Assembly (NCBI GenBank): GCA_019059635.1
Contig: JAGVRJ010000001.1
Span: 1,302,001 to 1,366,000, forward strand
DNA length: 64,000 nt
Source of the DNA: Proales similis
Lineage: Eukaryota > Rotifera > Eurotatoria > Ploima > Proalidae
Direction: 5' to 3'
The position numbers and the translations under genes were made by a program. Of this stretch, positions 22,657 through 33,407 are shown in pieces (within the stretch, counting starts at the first letter, position 1; every line of letters begins with the position of its first letter). The notes under the pieces are model-generated. The model was not told where the DNA came from, made no database searches, and was given only the letters and a program-made list of their open reading frames with translations.

Positions 22657-25155
22657 TCATGCTAAGAGCGGGTTGTGACCGGGCGGAGAATCAGTCGAAC
22701 GAGGCGACGAAGGAGTGTTGTTGGACGAGAGCGAAGAGCGCTGATGCAGGTCGGTGTCGAGCTGAATCAACTGCTGTGGCTGCTGGTGCTGGTGGTGGCT
22801 ATTTGATGGATGATGATTCATCAGTTGGTTAAGCCGCTCTGCGTCCTCTTCGCCTTCAGCCTGCATTAGCTTGCCGATTTGCTGAGTGAGAGTCTCGCCC
22901 GAGTATCTGTCCTCTACATCCATTTCTGCGTACTCCTCGCTCGACTTGCTCATTTCGCCGTTGATCAGCATGGACGCGCCGCCTGACTTGCTGTGCACGA
23001 GCAGGTGCTTGCTCAGGTGGTCGCTGCGCAGAAATTTCTTTTTACAAATTGGACAAGGAAAGTTGCGGTCGTCAAAGTGAATCCGTCTGTGTCTCTTCAG
23101 CTCGTCTGAACGAGTGAAGCTCTTGCCGCACGAGAGAAAATCGCACACGTAGGGCCGGTAGTTGTCGTGCGCTCTGAGGTGCGCGCGCAAATGTGACGTC
23201 TTGTTGTACTCTTTGGGACATTTGTGGCATTTGTGCGTGCGCTTCTTGCTCATGTCCTCTTTGCTCATTGAATTCTGGCGCCACTTGAGACAGTTTGGAC
23301 AGTCGCAGGCCTTGCGTTTCCTCTTCTGCGAGCTCTGCGGCGAATAAGTGCTGGCCGCCGAGCCGACCTCGTTTAGCCAACTTATTTGACTGTTGTTGCC
23401 TGTCTGCTGGGTATCTACTTTTATTTTCTCGCCGTACAAATCGCTCTGCTCTATTTTGATGGCGTTTACTGTCTCGTTGCCGTTTGTGATTAGAATCCAC
23501 TGCTGCTGCTGCTGTTGTGGCTGTTGACTACTGCCTGAGTCGGACTGGGCGAATTCTTCAACTTGCAGCTGAATAGTGCCCGAGTTGGCCTCGTCCTTTT
23601 TGTCTGACACATCCGGCTTGAGCCGTTTTGTGCCGTTTTGGCAAAAGCTTTCGAGCACCGCATTTAGCTCCGACCTGAGTCCACTGGTGAGTTGGTGCGG
23701 CTGTTCTTGGCGCGGCTTTTGCTGCTGAACGTGATGATGCGCGGCGCTGTTTGCCAGTGCTGAGGCAACCGTGTTCGATTTTATTCTCAAGTTTTTCTTT
23801 TTTATCTCATCGTCTATTCTCTGTGTCATGCTCGGCTCTGAGGCAGCACGACTCGTTTCAATGCTCGACTCATTGCTCGGCTGGAAACTCGTCAACGACC
23901 TCAACTGTGGATACTGTTGTTGCTGCTGCTGCTGGACTGGCGACTGCTGCAGGGATTGAACTGTCTGAAGAATAATGTTCCCATCGGGCTGAATGCAAAT
24001 GACCTGGGCGCCGCTTGCCGCACGGTTCTCATTCTGTAGACTAATAGACGAGTGTTCTAAACTGGTGTTGGCCTGCGGCTTGGCCGATTCAAAATAGAGC
24101 AGTGAGTTCAGATCGTCAGTTGACTTGTCGTTTTTCTTGTTCATTGGCAACTGAATGAAGCTAACCGGCGTGTGTTGCTGATTCACCGGCTCGACAGGCT
24201 CAATGCCACCGAGCAGCTGGGAAAGGTTCACGGTCGAGAACTGACCGGCGCTGTTTGACATGCTTTTGCCCTGAGCGTTGCTACTATCTTTGCCCAGCGA
24301 TATTTCCATGCTGTCCGAGCCGTTGAGAACAAGCTGGTGAGCCAGCAATGAAGTAAACTCGTTGGCCGAGTTGCCAAACGTGCCCCTGCTCGTTTCGTTT
24401 GAATCGAACAGATTCTTGGCATCGAGTCCAATCTCGATTTGGCCGTCCACCTTGTACGTCTGGCTCTCGTCCAGCTTGCTGGCTTGGCTCTGCTGGCCAG
24501 TGAACAGACTGTCCACTCGATTGGCGCCGTTCTGGTTCATGAGCATTTGACACAACAAGTTAGAGCTCATCGCTGACGACGCCGGTATGAAAAGTGCTGG
24601 CTGCCCGTTCAACATGATTGTGTGCGCCTGACTGCTGGAGTCGGCCGCCGGCGCAGCTTTGCTTGTCTGACTGTCGTCAAGCTTGAGCATGGAGCTCGGA
24701 GACAATGAGAAGTTGTCGCGCGACATGTTCTCGCTCTGAAAGCGCTGCTGAGACTGCGGTGGCGATGGAGAGTTGACCACCAGCTCTAAAAGGCCGTTTA
24801 TTGACGCCTGTTGTTGCTGTTGACTTTGCTGGCTGAGGGCGTACGAAACGTCCGACAGAGTAGACTGGGCCGCCTCGCTGCGCTGCTGATTCGCCTGCAT
24901 TTCGTTCATGAGCTGAGTGATTTGCATCAGCTGACTGGGATCCAGATTGAGACTGATCGGTGCGGCCGATGTGCACTTGGCCGTTGTGGCCGACGTGTAC
25001 TTGAGCTCTTTGGACGAGTCGGCGTTTGATGTGTCGGTGAGCGTGACCACCCCCATGGTGCTGTTCATGCCGTTGGTTAGGTCTGTTAAACGAGTGCTGA
25101 ATGGGCTCGTTCTGATGCTGCTGCTTTGGCTGTTAATCTTCGCAATTGATGTCAT
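22657..25155 (-). CDS. SP: Sp-family zinc-finger transcription factor, glutamine-rich
   Basis: An 832-residue intronless DNA-binding protein. Residues near 620-630 carry the Buttonhead box (CDCPNC) that separates Sp factors from KLFs. Three C2H2 fingers follow. Recognition helices are KTSHLRAHLRAH, RSDELKRHRRIH and RSDHLSKHLLVH, identical at contact positions to Sp1 (KHA, RER, RHK), so GC-box binding is expected. Finger 1 is unusual: it has C-x2-C (CHKC) where Sp factors have C-x4-C. Both inter-finger linkers also depart from TGEKP (DNYRPY and FDDRNF). The N-terminal 600 residues are rich in Gln, Ser and Asn, with several polyglutamine stretches, like the activation domains of the Sp1-4 subgroup. 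There is no finger array beyond the three. Confidence 0.9.
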   Translation of the reverse strand: MTSIAKINSQSSSIRTSPFSTRLTDLTNGMNSTMGVVTLTDTSNADSSKELKYTSATTAKCTSAAPISLNLDPSQLMQITQLMNEMQANQQRSEAAQSTLSDVSYALSQQSQQQQQASINGLLELVVNSPSPPQSQQRFQSENMSRDNFSLSPSSMLKLDDSQTSKAAPAADSSSQAHTIMLNGQPALFIPASSAMSSNLLCQMLMNQNGANRVDSLFTGQQSQASKLDESQTYKVDGQIEIGLDAKNLFDSNETSRGTFGNSANEFTSLLAHQLVLNGSDSMEISLGKDSSNAQGKSMSNSAGQFSTVNLSQLLGGIEPVEPVNQQHTPVSFIQLPMNKKNDKSTDDLNSLLYFESAKPQANTSLEHSSISLQNENRAASGAQVICIQPDGNIILQTVQSLQQSPVQQQQQQQYPQLRSLTSFQPSNESSIETSRAASEPSMTQRIDDEIKKKNLRIKSNTVASALANSAAHHHVQQQKPRQEQPHQLTSGLRSELNAVLESFCQNGTKRLKPDVSDKKDEANSGTIQLQVEEFAQSDSGSSQQPQQQQQQWILITNGNETVNAIKIEQSDLYGEKIKVDTQQTGNNSQISWLNEVGSAASTYSPQSSQKRKRKACDCPNCLKWRQNSMSKEDMSKKRTHKCHKCPKEYNKTSHLRAHLRAHDNYRPYVCDFLSCGKSFTRSDELKRHRRIHFDDRNFPCPICKKKFLRSDHLSKHLLVHSKSGGASMLINGEMSKSSEEYAEMDVEDRYSGETLTQQIGKLMQAEGEEDAERLNQLMNHHPSNSHHQHQQPQQLIQLDTDLHQRSSLSSNNTPSSPRSTDSPPGHNPLLA

Positions 25156-25831
25156 CTATGCGCATTGGCTGCATTCCACGCGCGCCGCCCCTACGAAATG
25201 TCTAACTCAGTATAACTGTCTTGATTAAATTCGCGATGTTCAAATGCAATGCCAGCGAGTCTGTTCGGTCAGCTCCAGCTTCTTGGGCTCTTTAACTTCT
25301 GCAACTTCGGCAACTTTCTGCAGCTCAAATCACTTTGCTTACTCTCAAGAATTTGCACAGCGCCCCTCACTCCTCTCGCACTTCTCTCTCTCTAGTTTAA
25401 CCGTTGCTGCTCACACACTGCTCGTGCACTCACGCATTGCACACCGAGTCTCTCTCGCTGCGAGCCATATTTTATGCGGCATAATACATGGGCAAGCTAA
25501 ATGTCTGACGGTTCAGATCAGAGTGTGCATGTGCGAACAGGCGAGAGCAGGGTGGCAGGGGGTAGACTCTTTCATACATTTGCGACTAGGCCGAGCGAGT
25601 ATCAGACAAAGCAGAGCAACAAGCGCATTGCTCACTTAGGAATGTCTGGTTTAGCATCAGATTTAACTTGATTGGCCACGAGTCAATTTTGATTTTGGCC
25701 ACCCAACGAAAAGCTTGTGTTTGTTCGATTCGACGTTTATTTGGCTTGTGTGAGTGCTTTTTTTTTTCATTCCTCGATTCTGTGGTCTCTTATTTGGAAC
25801 GACTTTTTTCAACTAAATCGAGTCTAGGCTT
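25156..25831. other. Sp-factor upstream region and 3' UTR of the orphan gene
   Basis: It holds minus-strand AATAAA (TTTATT at about 25737-25742) for the gene ending at 25832, a T-run at 25760-25769, and the 5' region of the Sp gene. No further gene seen. Confidence 0.45.
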
Positions 25832-27190
25832 TTAGAAGTTGGTGTCCACATTGAAGTCCAGATTAATGTGACACGCGAACGTGCACACGTCCGAATTGGC
25901 CACATGCAGTGGATGCTGACAAGGAGGAGTGCTTGCCGCTGCATTCGAACAATCGTCAGCTTCCAATTCACTCAGACGCTTGCTGGACGATGAACACGTT
26001 GAGGCCGGATCGGAGCCTGAAGCCACAATTGTTGTCGATCCCGGACTAGGCCATGCACCGATCGGCCAACTGGACCCGGCGGCTCGCAAGCCTCCGAACC
26101 TGATCGAGTTGAGCTCGTTTACCACGCTGTCCCATTGTTGGCTTCGGAGCTCACTGTTTCTGGACATAGGCACCGCGTGCTCTGCCTCCTCGCTCTGCCA
26201 GTAGTATCGCGGCAACGTGTAGTCTTCGTCGAAGCGTATCAACGGCTCATACGGCGATCCGTGGTCTCTGACCCGCAGTTGGCTCGACATATCCGATCTT
26301 CTTTGTTTGGCCTTCACTCTGGGCGAGTCGGACGAAGGTCCTCTCTTTCGTCGGCCAACATATTTCGATGTCATCACTCGGAGGGAGCCGATACTCACTC
26401 CGAGCGGGCGTTCCTGCAAGACAACCACATCGGCTGTGTCGACTACGGGGCTCATCAGGGCCAGTCTGGCCTCTTCTTCAGCACGTCGTCTGATGGCCTC
26501 CTCGCGCTCTTTGTAGAATTTGTCAAAAAACTTGACGCGCTCTGCCACAAGATTTGCCTTGATCAGTGGCCTTTCGTTGCGGTCAAATTCCTGACGCGGA
26601 GAAAGCTCGGTGGCTTTCACAATTGAGCCGACTCTAGGAGCGGCTTTACTCGGAGTCGGGTCCGACTCCTTTGGCTCTTTGCTCCTCCTGTAAAGGCCCG
26701 GCGATGGTCGGCTACGTGCATATATTTTTGCACCATACAGATCCTCGCTCGACGAAGAAGAGCCGGCTTTGGTCTGTTCAATAGTGCAGCTGATTGGCTT
26801 CAAAGCCTCATTTGGCTCCGGCTCTTCAGGCTGCGTGCATTCGGCTATCTCTGGGCCAGATCGCTTGCGTATGTCAATTACTCGCCTTATGAACCCGAGT
26901 ATTGACGAGCTGCCTCTTCTCCAGAGTCTGCCGACTGCCACCTGGGCATTCGACTGATGAGTGTGCTCTGCCTGTGCGCTCGTTGTTGGACGGTTGTTAA
27001 GTCGGACTGGCTGCGCCGCCTGTGACGATCGAAACTTGTGGTTGCGATTTAAACTCTGCGTTTTGCGCAACTCTCGCTTCTGAAATTGTCTCTCGTAACG
27101 AGAAGACAAGTCACTTGATGGCTGCTGCTGCTCTGAATTTAACAACAAGCTGCGACTGGAAGAGCTTTTTATTTTTTGAAATCTCATCAT
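25832..27190 (-). CDS. Unrecognised basic, serine-rich protein
   Basis: An open frame of about 452 codons with ATG at 27190 (a second ATG follows directly); the frame is open further upstream only from non-ATG codons. I do not recognise a family. The N-terminal third is basic and rich in Ser, Arg and Gln. A helical charged segment (KFFDKFYKEREEAIRRRAEE) lies near the middle, then basic clusters (YVGRRKRG, RVKAKQRRS), and a Cys-containing C-terminus (CQHPLHV, CTFACHINLDF). Acceptor-like sequence before the ATG leaves room for an upstream exon. It lies 254 bp downstream of the coiled-coil gene on the same strand. Length without stops and a plausible poly(A) signal argue that it is real; conservation is unknown. 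Confidence 0.5.
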   Translation of the reverse strand: MMRFQKIKSSSSRSLLLNSEQQQPSSDLSSRYERQFQKRELRKTQSLNRNHKFRSSQAAQPVRLNNRPTTSAQAEHTHQSNAQVAVGRLWRRGSSSILGFIRRVIDIRKRSGPEIAECTQPEEPEPNEALKPISCTIEQTKAGSSSSSEDLYGAKIYARSRPSPGLYRRSKEPKESDPTPSKAAPRVGSIVKATELSPRQEFDRNERPLIKANLVAERVKFFDKFYKEREEAIRRRAEEEARLALMSPVVDTADVVVLQERPLGVSIGSLRVMTSKYVGRRKRGPSSDSPRVKAKQRRSDMSSQLRVRDHGSPYEPLIRFDEDYTLPRYYWQSEEAEHAVPMSRNSELRSQQWDSVVNELNSIRFGGLRAAGSSWPIGAWPSPGSTTIVASGSDPASTCSSSSKRLSELEADDCSNAAASTPPCQHPLHVANSDVCTFACHINLDFNVDTNF

Positions 27191-27443
27191 GCCGACTGCT
27201 GTTCTTCGGATAGTGTTTGAACGGTTGTTGAATATTACCAAAACAAAAATGGTACAAGTGAATCAAACTCATACAGCGCGCTCGTATTTGTAGGGTCCGA
27301 GTCGTTATGAAACAGTTGTCAATCAACGCTTCCATGGTCAAATCAATTTAAATAATTCGCAAGCCACCAACAACAACAAAACAAATAAGCAGAGAGCGAC
27401 AAGAGGAAAATGGAAACGGTCGCTCAAGTGACAATCAGATGTT

Positions 27444-28781
27444 TCAATCAGCGTTCTCTTGGGCCGTGCTCGTCTCCTCGAGCCAATTGGGCGCATCGAA
27501 TACCAAGTCGACCGAGTCCATTTGGTCGTTCTGTCGAGTGCGAAATCAAATTGGCGCAGAAATTTCGTCAAGCGGCTCAGCACTTTCACCTACCTGAACT
27601 AAATCGAATATTTCAATGTCTTCATCAAAAAACTCGTTCGGATCAAAGCTTGACAATTCGCAGTAGCTCGCAAATCGATGCTTTCGGTTAGAGACTTTGG
27701 CGCTCGACTGCCGCTTGTGACTGCCCCTGGCCGCGTTCGCTGGTCCTTGTGGCGCCTTTTCGATCTCGCGGCCCAACTTGTCGTCGTTGTTGAACCGCAA
27801 TTCAGACAGCAGCGACCGGTTCATATTTCTCAGGTCAATTATTTCGCTCTCTTTTTGATAAATCTTAAATTTTCAATCGAATTTTCATCGCTTTACAATG
27901 CAGTTCTTTCTCAATTCAAAATCTCCTACTTACCAAACTCTCGTATTCGCTCTTCTCCTGCTCGAGCACAATAAACTTCTTTCTAATCTCTTCTAAAAGT
28001 TCGCATTGCTTTTGCCGTTCGTTTAACGAGTCGACCAGAGCCAGCTCGAGTTCTTGTTGCTTTTGATTAAGCTGCGACAGCTTTTCACCGTAACAAACAG
28101 TTTAACGAACGTGCTAGTCGTGCAAAAATGCTGCGCAAACTGGACGCTCACCTCGTTCTTGAGGCTACAGATCGTTTTGTTGCTGTTGGACAACTGTTCG
28201 TCCTTCTCCTCCAGATCGTACTCGACTGCTTCGGTTCTCTCTTTGAGCTTTTCCAATTTGCTTTCCAACTATTGCTCGCAAATGAACAAATAAAACACAG
28301 AGAATCAGAGAGAGAGAGAGTGTGAATTCAGTACCAGAGCGATTTGAGCGATGAGTTGGTCGTTTTGGGCGACAAGTTCGCTGTTGGCCTCGTTCTCTCT
28401 CTCTTTGGTTGAGTCACTCGCCGACCGAGCAGCATTGAGCGCTTCTTCTTCCTTGAGCCGTAATTGCTTGGTCAGCATTTGCATGTCCTCGCTCATTTCG
28501 GCGATTTTATTCTCGTAAGAGTGCCGCGTCGAGCTGAGCTCGCGACTCAACTCAAACGCCTGCTGCTCGAAACGTTCGCATTGATTAGAGTAGTCTTTTT
28601 TGAACAATTCCAGCTGACGCTCGAGCTCTTCCTTTTGCTCGATGAGCGTTTGGCCAAAGCGAGCGGCCATCATCAGCGCCTCCTCTTTCTCCAGCAGCTC
28701 TTCGCAGATGGCTCTCACTTGTTTCCATTGGTCGTCAGCTAGACTCCAATAGAGGCACTTGTACCGTTCCTCTATGCTCAT
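27444..28781 (-). CDS. Coiled-coil protein with a dynein-adaptor CC1 box (BICDR/TRAK-like)
   Basis: Predicted 355 residues, five exons: 28335-28781, 28152-28268, 27934-28080, 27594-27863 and 27444-27530 (356 codons). Near residue 35, EEALMMAARFGQTLIEQKEE resembles the CC1 box of dynein-activating adaptors (compare LAARLGKALLERNQDM in BICDL1), which binds the dynein light intermediate chain. A continuous coiled coil follows. At about residue 250, NRSLLSELRFN resembles the Spindly motif (L-x-x-E type; SLLSEIEQS in BICDL1) that contacts the dynactin pointed end. After it come an acidic segment (DPNEFFDEDIEIFD) and a short end without a recognised cargo domain. It is much shorter than BICDL1 (about 570 residues). 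TRAK/HAP1 membership is possible. Family placement is inference from the two motifs. Confidence 0.6.
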
Positions 28782-31700
28782 CGTTTGCCCTGATTGTGTC
28801 TGGTTCCGACCTGGCTGCGGCTAAATTGACAAACACATCTAAATAGAAACGAGATGGGCCTGATTAAAGATCGCTTCATGACGAGAAGGTGTCTGTTCAG
28901 AACGAGCCATTTAGCCTCTTTCCCTGGCAATGAAATGAATTGAAATAGAACTCGACAACGAGCGAGGGCTTGAATAAAGTGCATTCTGCTTCCTCCAAGA
29001 CCTTTGATGGCTCATTAAAAGCGCCTTGAGAGTAAATAGGACTATTAGTCGACGACGAGTAAAGCCAATGCTAACCGTCGGCTTACCAAAGTCAGTGAGC
29101 TCTCATACCTCTGGCTAAGAGAGACCTCTCGTCGCTTTTTACCTATTTGCGTGCTCTCAACTCGAAATGGCTTATCAACGCGCACAGAATGCCTTAAATT
29201 CCTCAGCTAGGCCACACTCGGAGTTTTCATTTTTGACGCCTAGGCCAAAATAAGCAAAATAAACATTCGTTGAAGATTGACCTTATTTTGGCCGTGCCTA
29301 TCTCTTGAAGCCGCCTTCAAATCAGCGAGCCGCAAAAGAAAGATAGATAGACGTGAGCAATCATCAATCGGCAAGAAGATGTCGAACTGCTTGGGCCAGC
29401 ACTTGCCTATATGCCGCAGGCAGCATTAATCGCTGGTCTTAACTGACCGGATTCTGGTAAGCCGGCCAATGAATAATTGCCTCCGATGCGTTCTATTTAC
29501 TAAACGCTCTCACCCGCTCATAGTCTTGCGTAGTTGCATTAATTCATTTGCTCAGCTCACTCGCAAATGGCGAACAAGAAGAAGAAGAGGAGGGCACAAA
29601 CCGGAAAGTGATGAGAAACGATGAAGCAAGCTGACACAACAAAACTGAGCGCCGACCGATATGAAGCGTCAATTTATTCCAAAGCGCACGTTCGATAAAT
29701 TAAACGCGTCTAATTCAGTGTGCCGGCGGAGTTCAATTTGAAAATATTATAAATTGACGAATTACTGAACGCAACAACGATGGAGAGAGAGATGGAAAGA
29801 GAGGTAAAATTGACTACAGGAATTTTCCTTATTTATGATAATTGCAAGTAGAGGTTGTCGTATCGAGAGCCGAACGACTGCCGAACTATTTCTGCTGCTT
29901 TGACTCTGTTTATGTAATCTTCACTGCCGATTTCCTACCTCTGTTGCTGCTGCTGCCTCGTCTCTTCTATTTCTCTCTTGCTTGCTTTAATTTTCTGCTC
30001 CGAATCGACTAGAATTGTTGCAACTATTTTTTCCTTCCATTCGGCCCCATAATAGCCAAATAGAATAAACGAGCAAGCAAATAAGCGAAAATGAAAAAGC
30101 GAAGGAGAGAGGGAAAAAATCAACACACACACACACACACACGCATGCACGCACGTACACACAAACAAGACCAGCAACACCTTGGCCTGAAAAAAGGAGG
30201 CGTTCGCTCGTTTCTTTTCAAACGTCTCGCGTTTGCTTGTAATTTGAGTAAGGCCACCACCAGTCTACGTTCTCTTCGTCGTCCTGGTACAATTGCCTAA
30301 TTATTTGGCAATATTTGAATGAGAAAACACTGCGTATCGCGCGCGTCTGAATCAATAAAGCGTTGCAATCGGCTTAAAGGCCAAAGCGTGCCATCGATGA
30401 CACCCTAGAAATAAAAAGCAATTCAAGTGGCTCAGAGGGTTTGTTCTGAGCCACAATTGTTCGGGTCCATTCTCTTCTTATACCGGGCCTTCGCATTTCG
30501 CGATTTTTCGCCTTTCGCTCTCACCAAGCCCTTCGAGTTGCGGGCAACTAACCCTTCACGCGTGGCCAATTCCTGCGCGAATAGCTCCTCAGCTAAGGTT
30601 GAGCAAGCGAGTCGAGTTGGCCAAACGATTGATTGAATCGCATGCACAACTGGACTGTCGCTGGTATTCATCATACAAATCGGTTCTCATGTGAGGCTTG
30701 AAGCAATTGCGTCGATTAGTCAGAGGAGCCTGCCGATCTAATTGCTGGAACTAATACGGACCAGTCCGGCGCAGATTCGCCTAGACTCGAGTTTGTTGTT
30801 GTTGTTGCTTTTGTTGATGATGATGATGGGTCCGTAGAAACTATTCCATGCCTCTTAAATGCAATTTGCACACTCTTGGCGCACAAATAATCCCAAGCCG
30901 AAATAACCGGATTAATGCGGCCGCACAGGCCACTTAGGCAAATCTAAGCCGTACGCTAATCGCAAACATTATAAAAGCTAAGCATGCGACTTTGAGCGGC
31001 CAACTTAATTATGTAACCGTTTGACTGCAACAGGCCTTCAATCTGCTCGGACAATATTTGCTCTTTGGCTAGCTCGTGTCCACAATGCAGCCAGAAAACT
31101 TTAAACATTTCATTCATGCAGCAGGCAAGGCAAACGAATCGCATCGAATCAATCGATTCGGAGAGCAGCTCCGACCGCATGCGTCTGGCCCTTATCTATT
31201 CAGCCTATTCATCTTGTCCGACTAATTGAGTGAAATCCGATCATACTACTGACCCGCACCTGCTCGTACGTGCGTGCAAGGCTTGCGTTCAATTTGGAAA
31301 CTATTTTAATTTGCGCAAACTAGCCGGCATCTGCTTGTTTGAACAAGAGGCCGCGCGCAAGCCGCGTAATAACTGAGCCGCGGCTCGGCACGGACGTGGC
31401 TCAACGCTTGTAAATGTTAACTAATTGAAAAGACGGCCACGACCTCATCTCCACTTGGCTCGTCCGTTCTAGCCGAGCGAGAAAAAAGCCGATGAGCAAT
31501 AGAACAATCAGACGACGCTGTCTCCTGGTCAAGTGCTTTATATGCGCACCGTAATAAAAGAGAGAAAGTCTATGCAGAGCGAGCGGACGTTCTATTTTTA
31601 TTCTAATTCTGGACGGAACGGTCGAGCTGAATGAAAATAAAAGAGAGAGAGAAAAGGGGAGCACTGAAGCGCTTGGCGAGGGTGACGTCTACGTCTGCTC

Positions 31701-32158
31701 GTCAGGATGAGTGGTCGCACGAAATGCAACGGATAGGACACCATCGGATTTCCTTTGCATGCATGAGTCCACTCTGAGAAAGCGCGATAGTGAAAATTAA
31801 TTTTGAGATTGACGCAGTCGGATGGACCAAGCGCGTCGGGGATTGTTAAATTCGAGACTCTGTCAAACCAAAAGGATGCCGCATACTTGAACTGCAACGG
31901 TCACTGATCACATCGACCATGACAAGGATCATAAATGAATAATAATTACAGCTCGTTCGTCTTTTAGCTAATTTCCATTTAACTTTTATTTGCTCATTTG
32001 ATAAGCTTCACATTATTTTGGTTCAAGTCGGTCGCTCACCACTCGAATGCTACATAATAAGAGCGAAACGACTTGTGGCGCAAAGTAGACGCGCTCGACG
32101 TCTACTCCAAATCGACTGAGAAAGAGAGCAAAGAGATAAAAGTTGAAAATTGGCGAAA
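28782..32158. other. Intergenic region, no gene seen
   Basis: 3.4 kb between the divergent coiled-coil gene and the hydrolase gene. It has a GA tract near 29783-29800, (CA)n at 30122-30141, a GTT/GAT repeat near 30792-30826, and a perfect 10-bp inverted repeat with an 8-nt loop at 30427-30454. Small open frames show no domain or splice support. Confidence 0.5.
30427..30454. repeat. Perfect 10-bp inverted repeat (hairpin)
   Basis: The arms are GTGGCTCAGA (30427-30436) and TCTGAGCCAC (30445-30454) around an 8-nt loop. Pairing stops at the ends, so it is too short for a typical pre-miRNA. Function is unknown and chance is possible. Confidence 0.35.
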
Positions 32159-33142
32159 ATGAGTGAAAGAGCCGCGCCTTTTGATGAACGCATGAGAGAC
32201 GAGACTGTGGCTTTCGTTCAACAAGCGCTAAGTCTTGGCCCGTTTAAGAGTGTGCGAGAGCTGGACGTGGCCAGTCTGCGTCAGCTGAGAGACAGCCAAG
32301 CGGAGAAAATAATCAACGAGCGCCGATGTATGGACCAAGCGGATGCGAGGGAGATTTTCATTGCGAACAAGATCGATTCACATCAAATCCCGGCCACACT
32401 GATCACTCCCAAAGGAAGCACTCACTCTCCTCTGCTGACAGTCTTCATTCACGGCGGCGGCTGGACTCTGTGCTCGAGAAAGACTCACTTTTATTCGGTT
32501 TGCTCTTTGGCAACTGCCACCAATTCGGCGTTTTTGTCTGTCGAATATCGGCTCGCTCCGGAGGCTCGTCTGGACACGATACTGTCCGATTGCGAGTCGG
32601 TGCTCGAATGGGCGATCGCAAATCGACAAGAACTGAACGTGAGCGCTGAGACGCCGATCGGCGTCTGTGGAGACAGCGCTGGCGGCCACTTGTCAGCAGT
32701 GCTTGCCCAAAAGTTCAGGCATCAGCTCGCCTTCCAGATTCTTATTTATCCTTGTGTTGAGCTCGGCAAGTCGTTTGACTCTTTTAAAGAGTTTACCGAT
32801 CCATGTTACATGCTGCTGCCCGATTCAATCGACTGTTTCATGGAGAACTTGATTGGCGACAACAAGCAGCTTCTGTTCGACCCGAGAGCGGCGCCTCTTC
32901 TCAACACAGACTGGTGCCAATTGCCCAAATGTTTAATAATCGCGGCCGAGCTAGACCCTTTGGTCGACCACTCTTCGGCCTACCACCGAAAGCTGGTCGA
33001 GACAAACAACGATTCGCAGCTACAGCTCGTCAAAGGTACAATACACGGCTTTTTCCACCACGGCGCCCTACTGTCCCAAGCGTTCTCCGAAGCAACAGCG
33101 CACATTTCAGCTTTTTTAAAATCAGTTCAAACTCATTCTTAA
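32159..33142 (+). CDS. Alpha/beta hydrolase, HSL-type esterase, intronless
   Basis: Predicted 327 residues. It carries the hormone-sensitive-lipase family oxyanion motif HGGGW (FIHGGGWTLCSR), the nucleophile elbow GDSAGG, a catalytic Asp in AELDPLVD and a catalytic His in IHGFFHHG. VEYRLAPEA is also diagnostic of this family. It should hydrolyse carboxyl esters, probably small acyl esters in the cytosol, since no signal peptide or membrane segment is seen. The arrangement is that of bacterial-type alpha/beta hydrolase fold-3 enzymes; animal AADAC and kynurenine formamidase are relatives, but I cannot assign either. The ATG at 32159 was chosen because upstream in-frame codons lack a Met. It has no introns. 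AATAAA lies near 33147, just after the stop. Confidence 0.8.
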   Translation: MSERAAPFDERMRDETVAFVQQALSLGPFKSVRELDVASLRQLRDSQAEKIINERRCMDQADAREIFIANKIDSHQIPATLITPKGSTHSPLLTVFIHGGGWTLCSRKTHFYSVCSLATATNSAFLSVEYRLAPEARLDTILSDCESVLEWAIANRQELNVSAETPIGVCGDSAGGHLSAVLAQKFRHQLAFQILIYPCVELGKSFDSFKEFTDPCYMLLPDSIDCFMENLIGDNKQLLFDPRAAPLLNTDWCQLPKCLIIAAELDPLVDHSSAYHRKLVETNNDSQLQLVKGTIHGFFHHGALLSQAFSEATAHISAFLKSVQTHS

Positions 33143-33407
33143 ATTGAATAAATCAATGCTCTAAACCGATCAGCTATTTAACCTGATAAGTTCGAAGACA
33201 AAAAGCTAACAAGCTGCAGCCTCGAGTTCATAATTCGCATTTCTACCCCCCTCCCTCTCCCTGTGTCTGATTCATCTCGTATTCAAGCATATCGCACGAA
33301 CCGACCAATCAAGCAGCGAACACGAACACGAAAGACGTAGGCAAATTTGCGATTGCTGTTTAGTCTATTCTATTTCTATCTGCAATAAACAATTGCCAAG
33401 TGTTACA

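Noticed and set aside
28782-32158. tRNA, rRNA or known microRNA genes
   Set aside because: I looked for cloverleaf and T-loop words and for several conserved microRNA seeds in all intergenic regions and saw none; a tRNAscan or Rfam run would be decisive.
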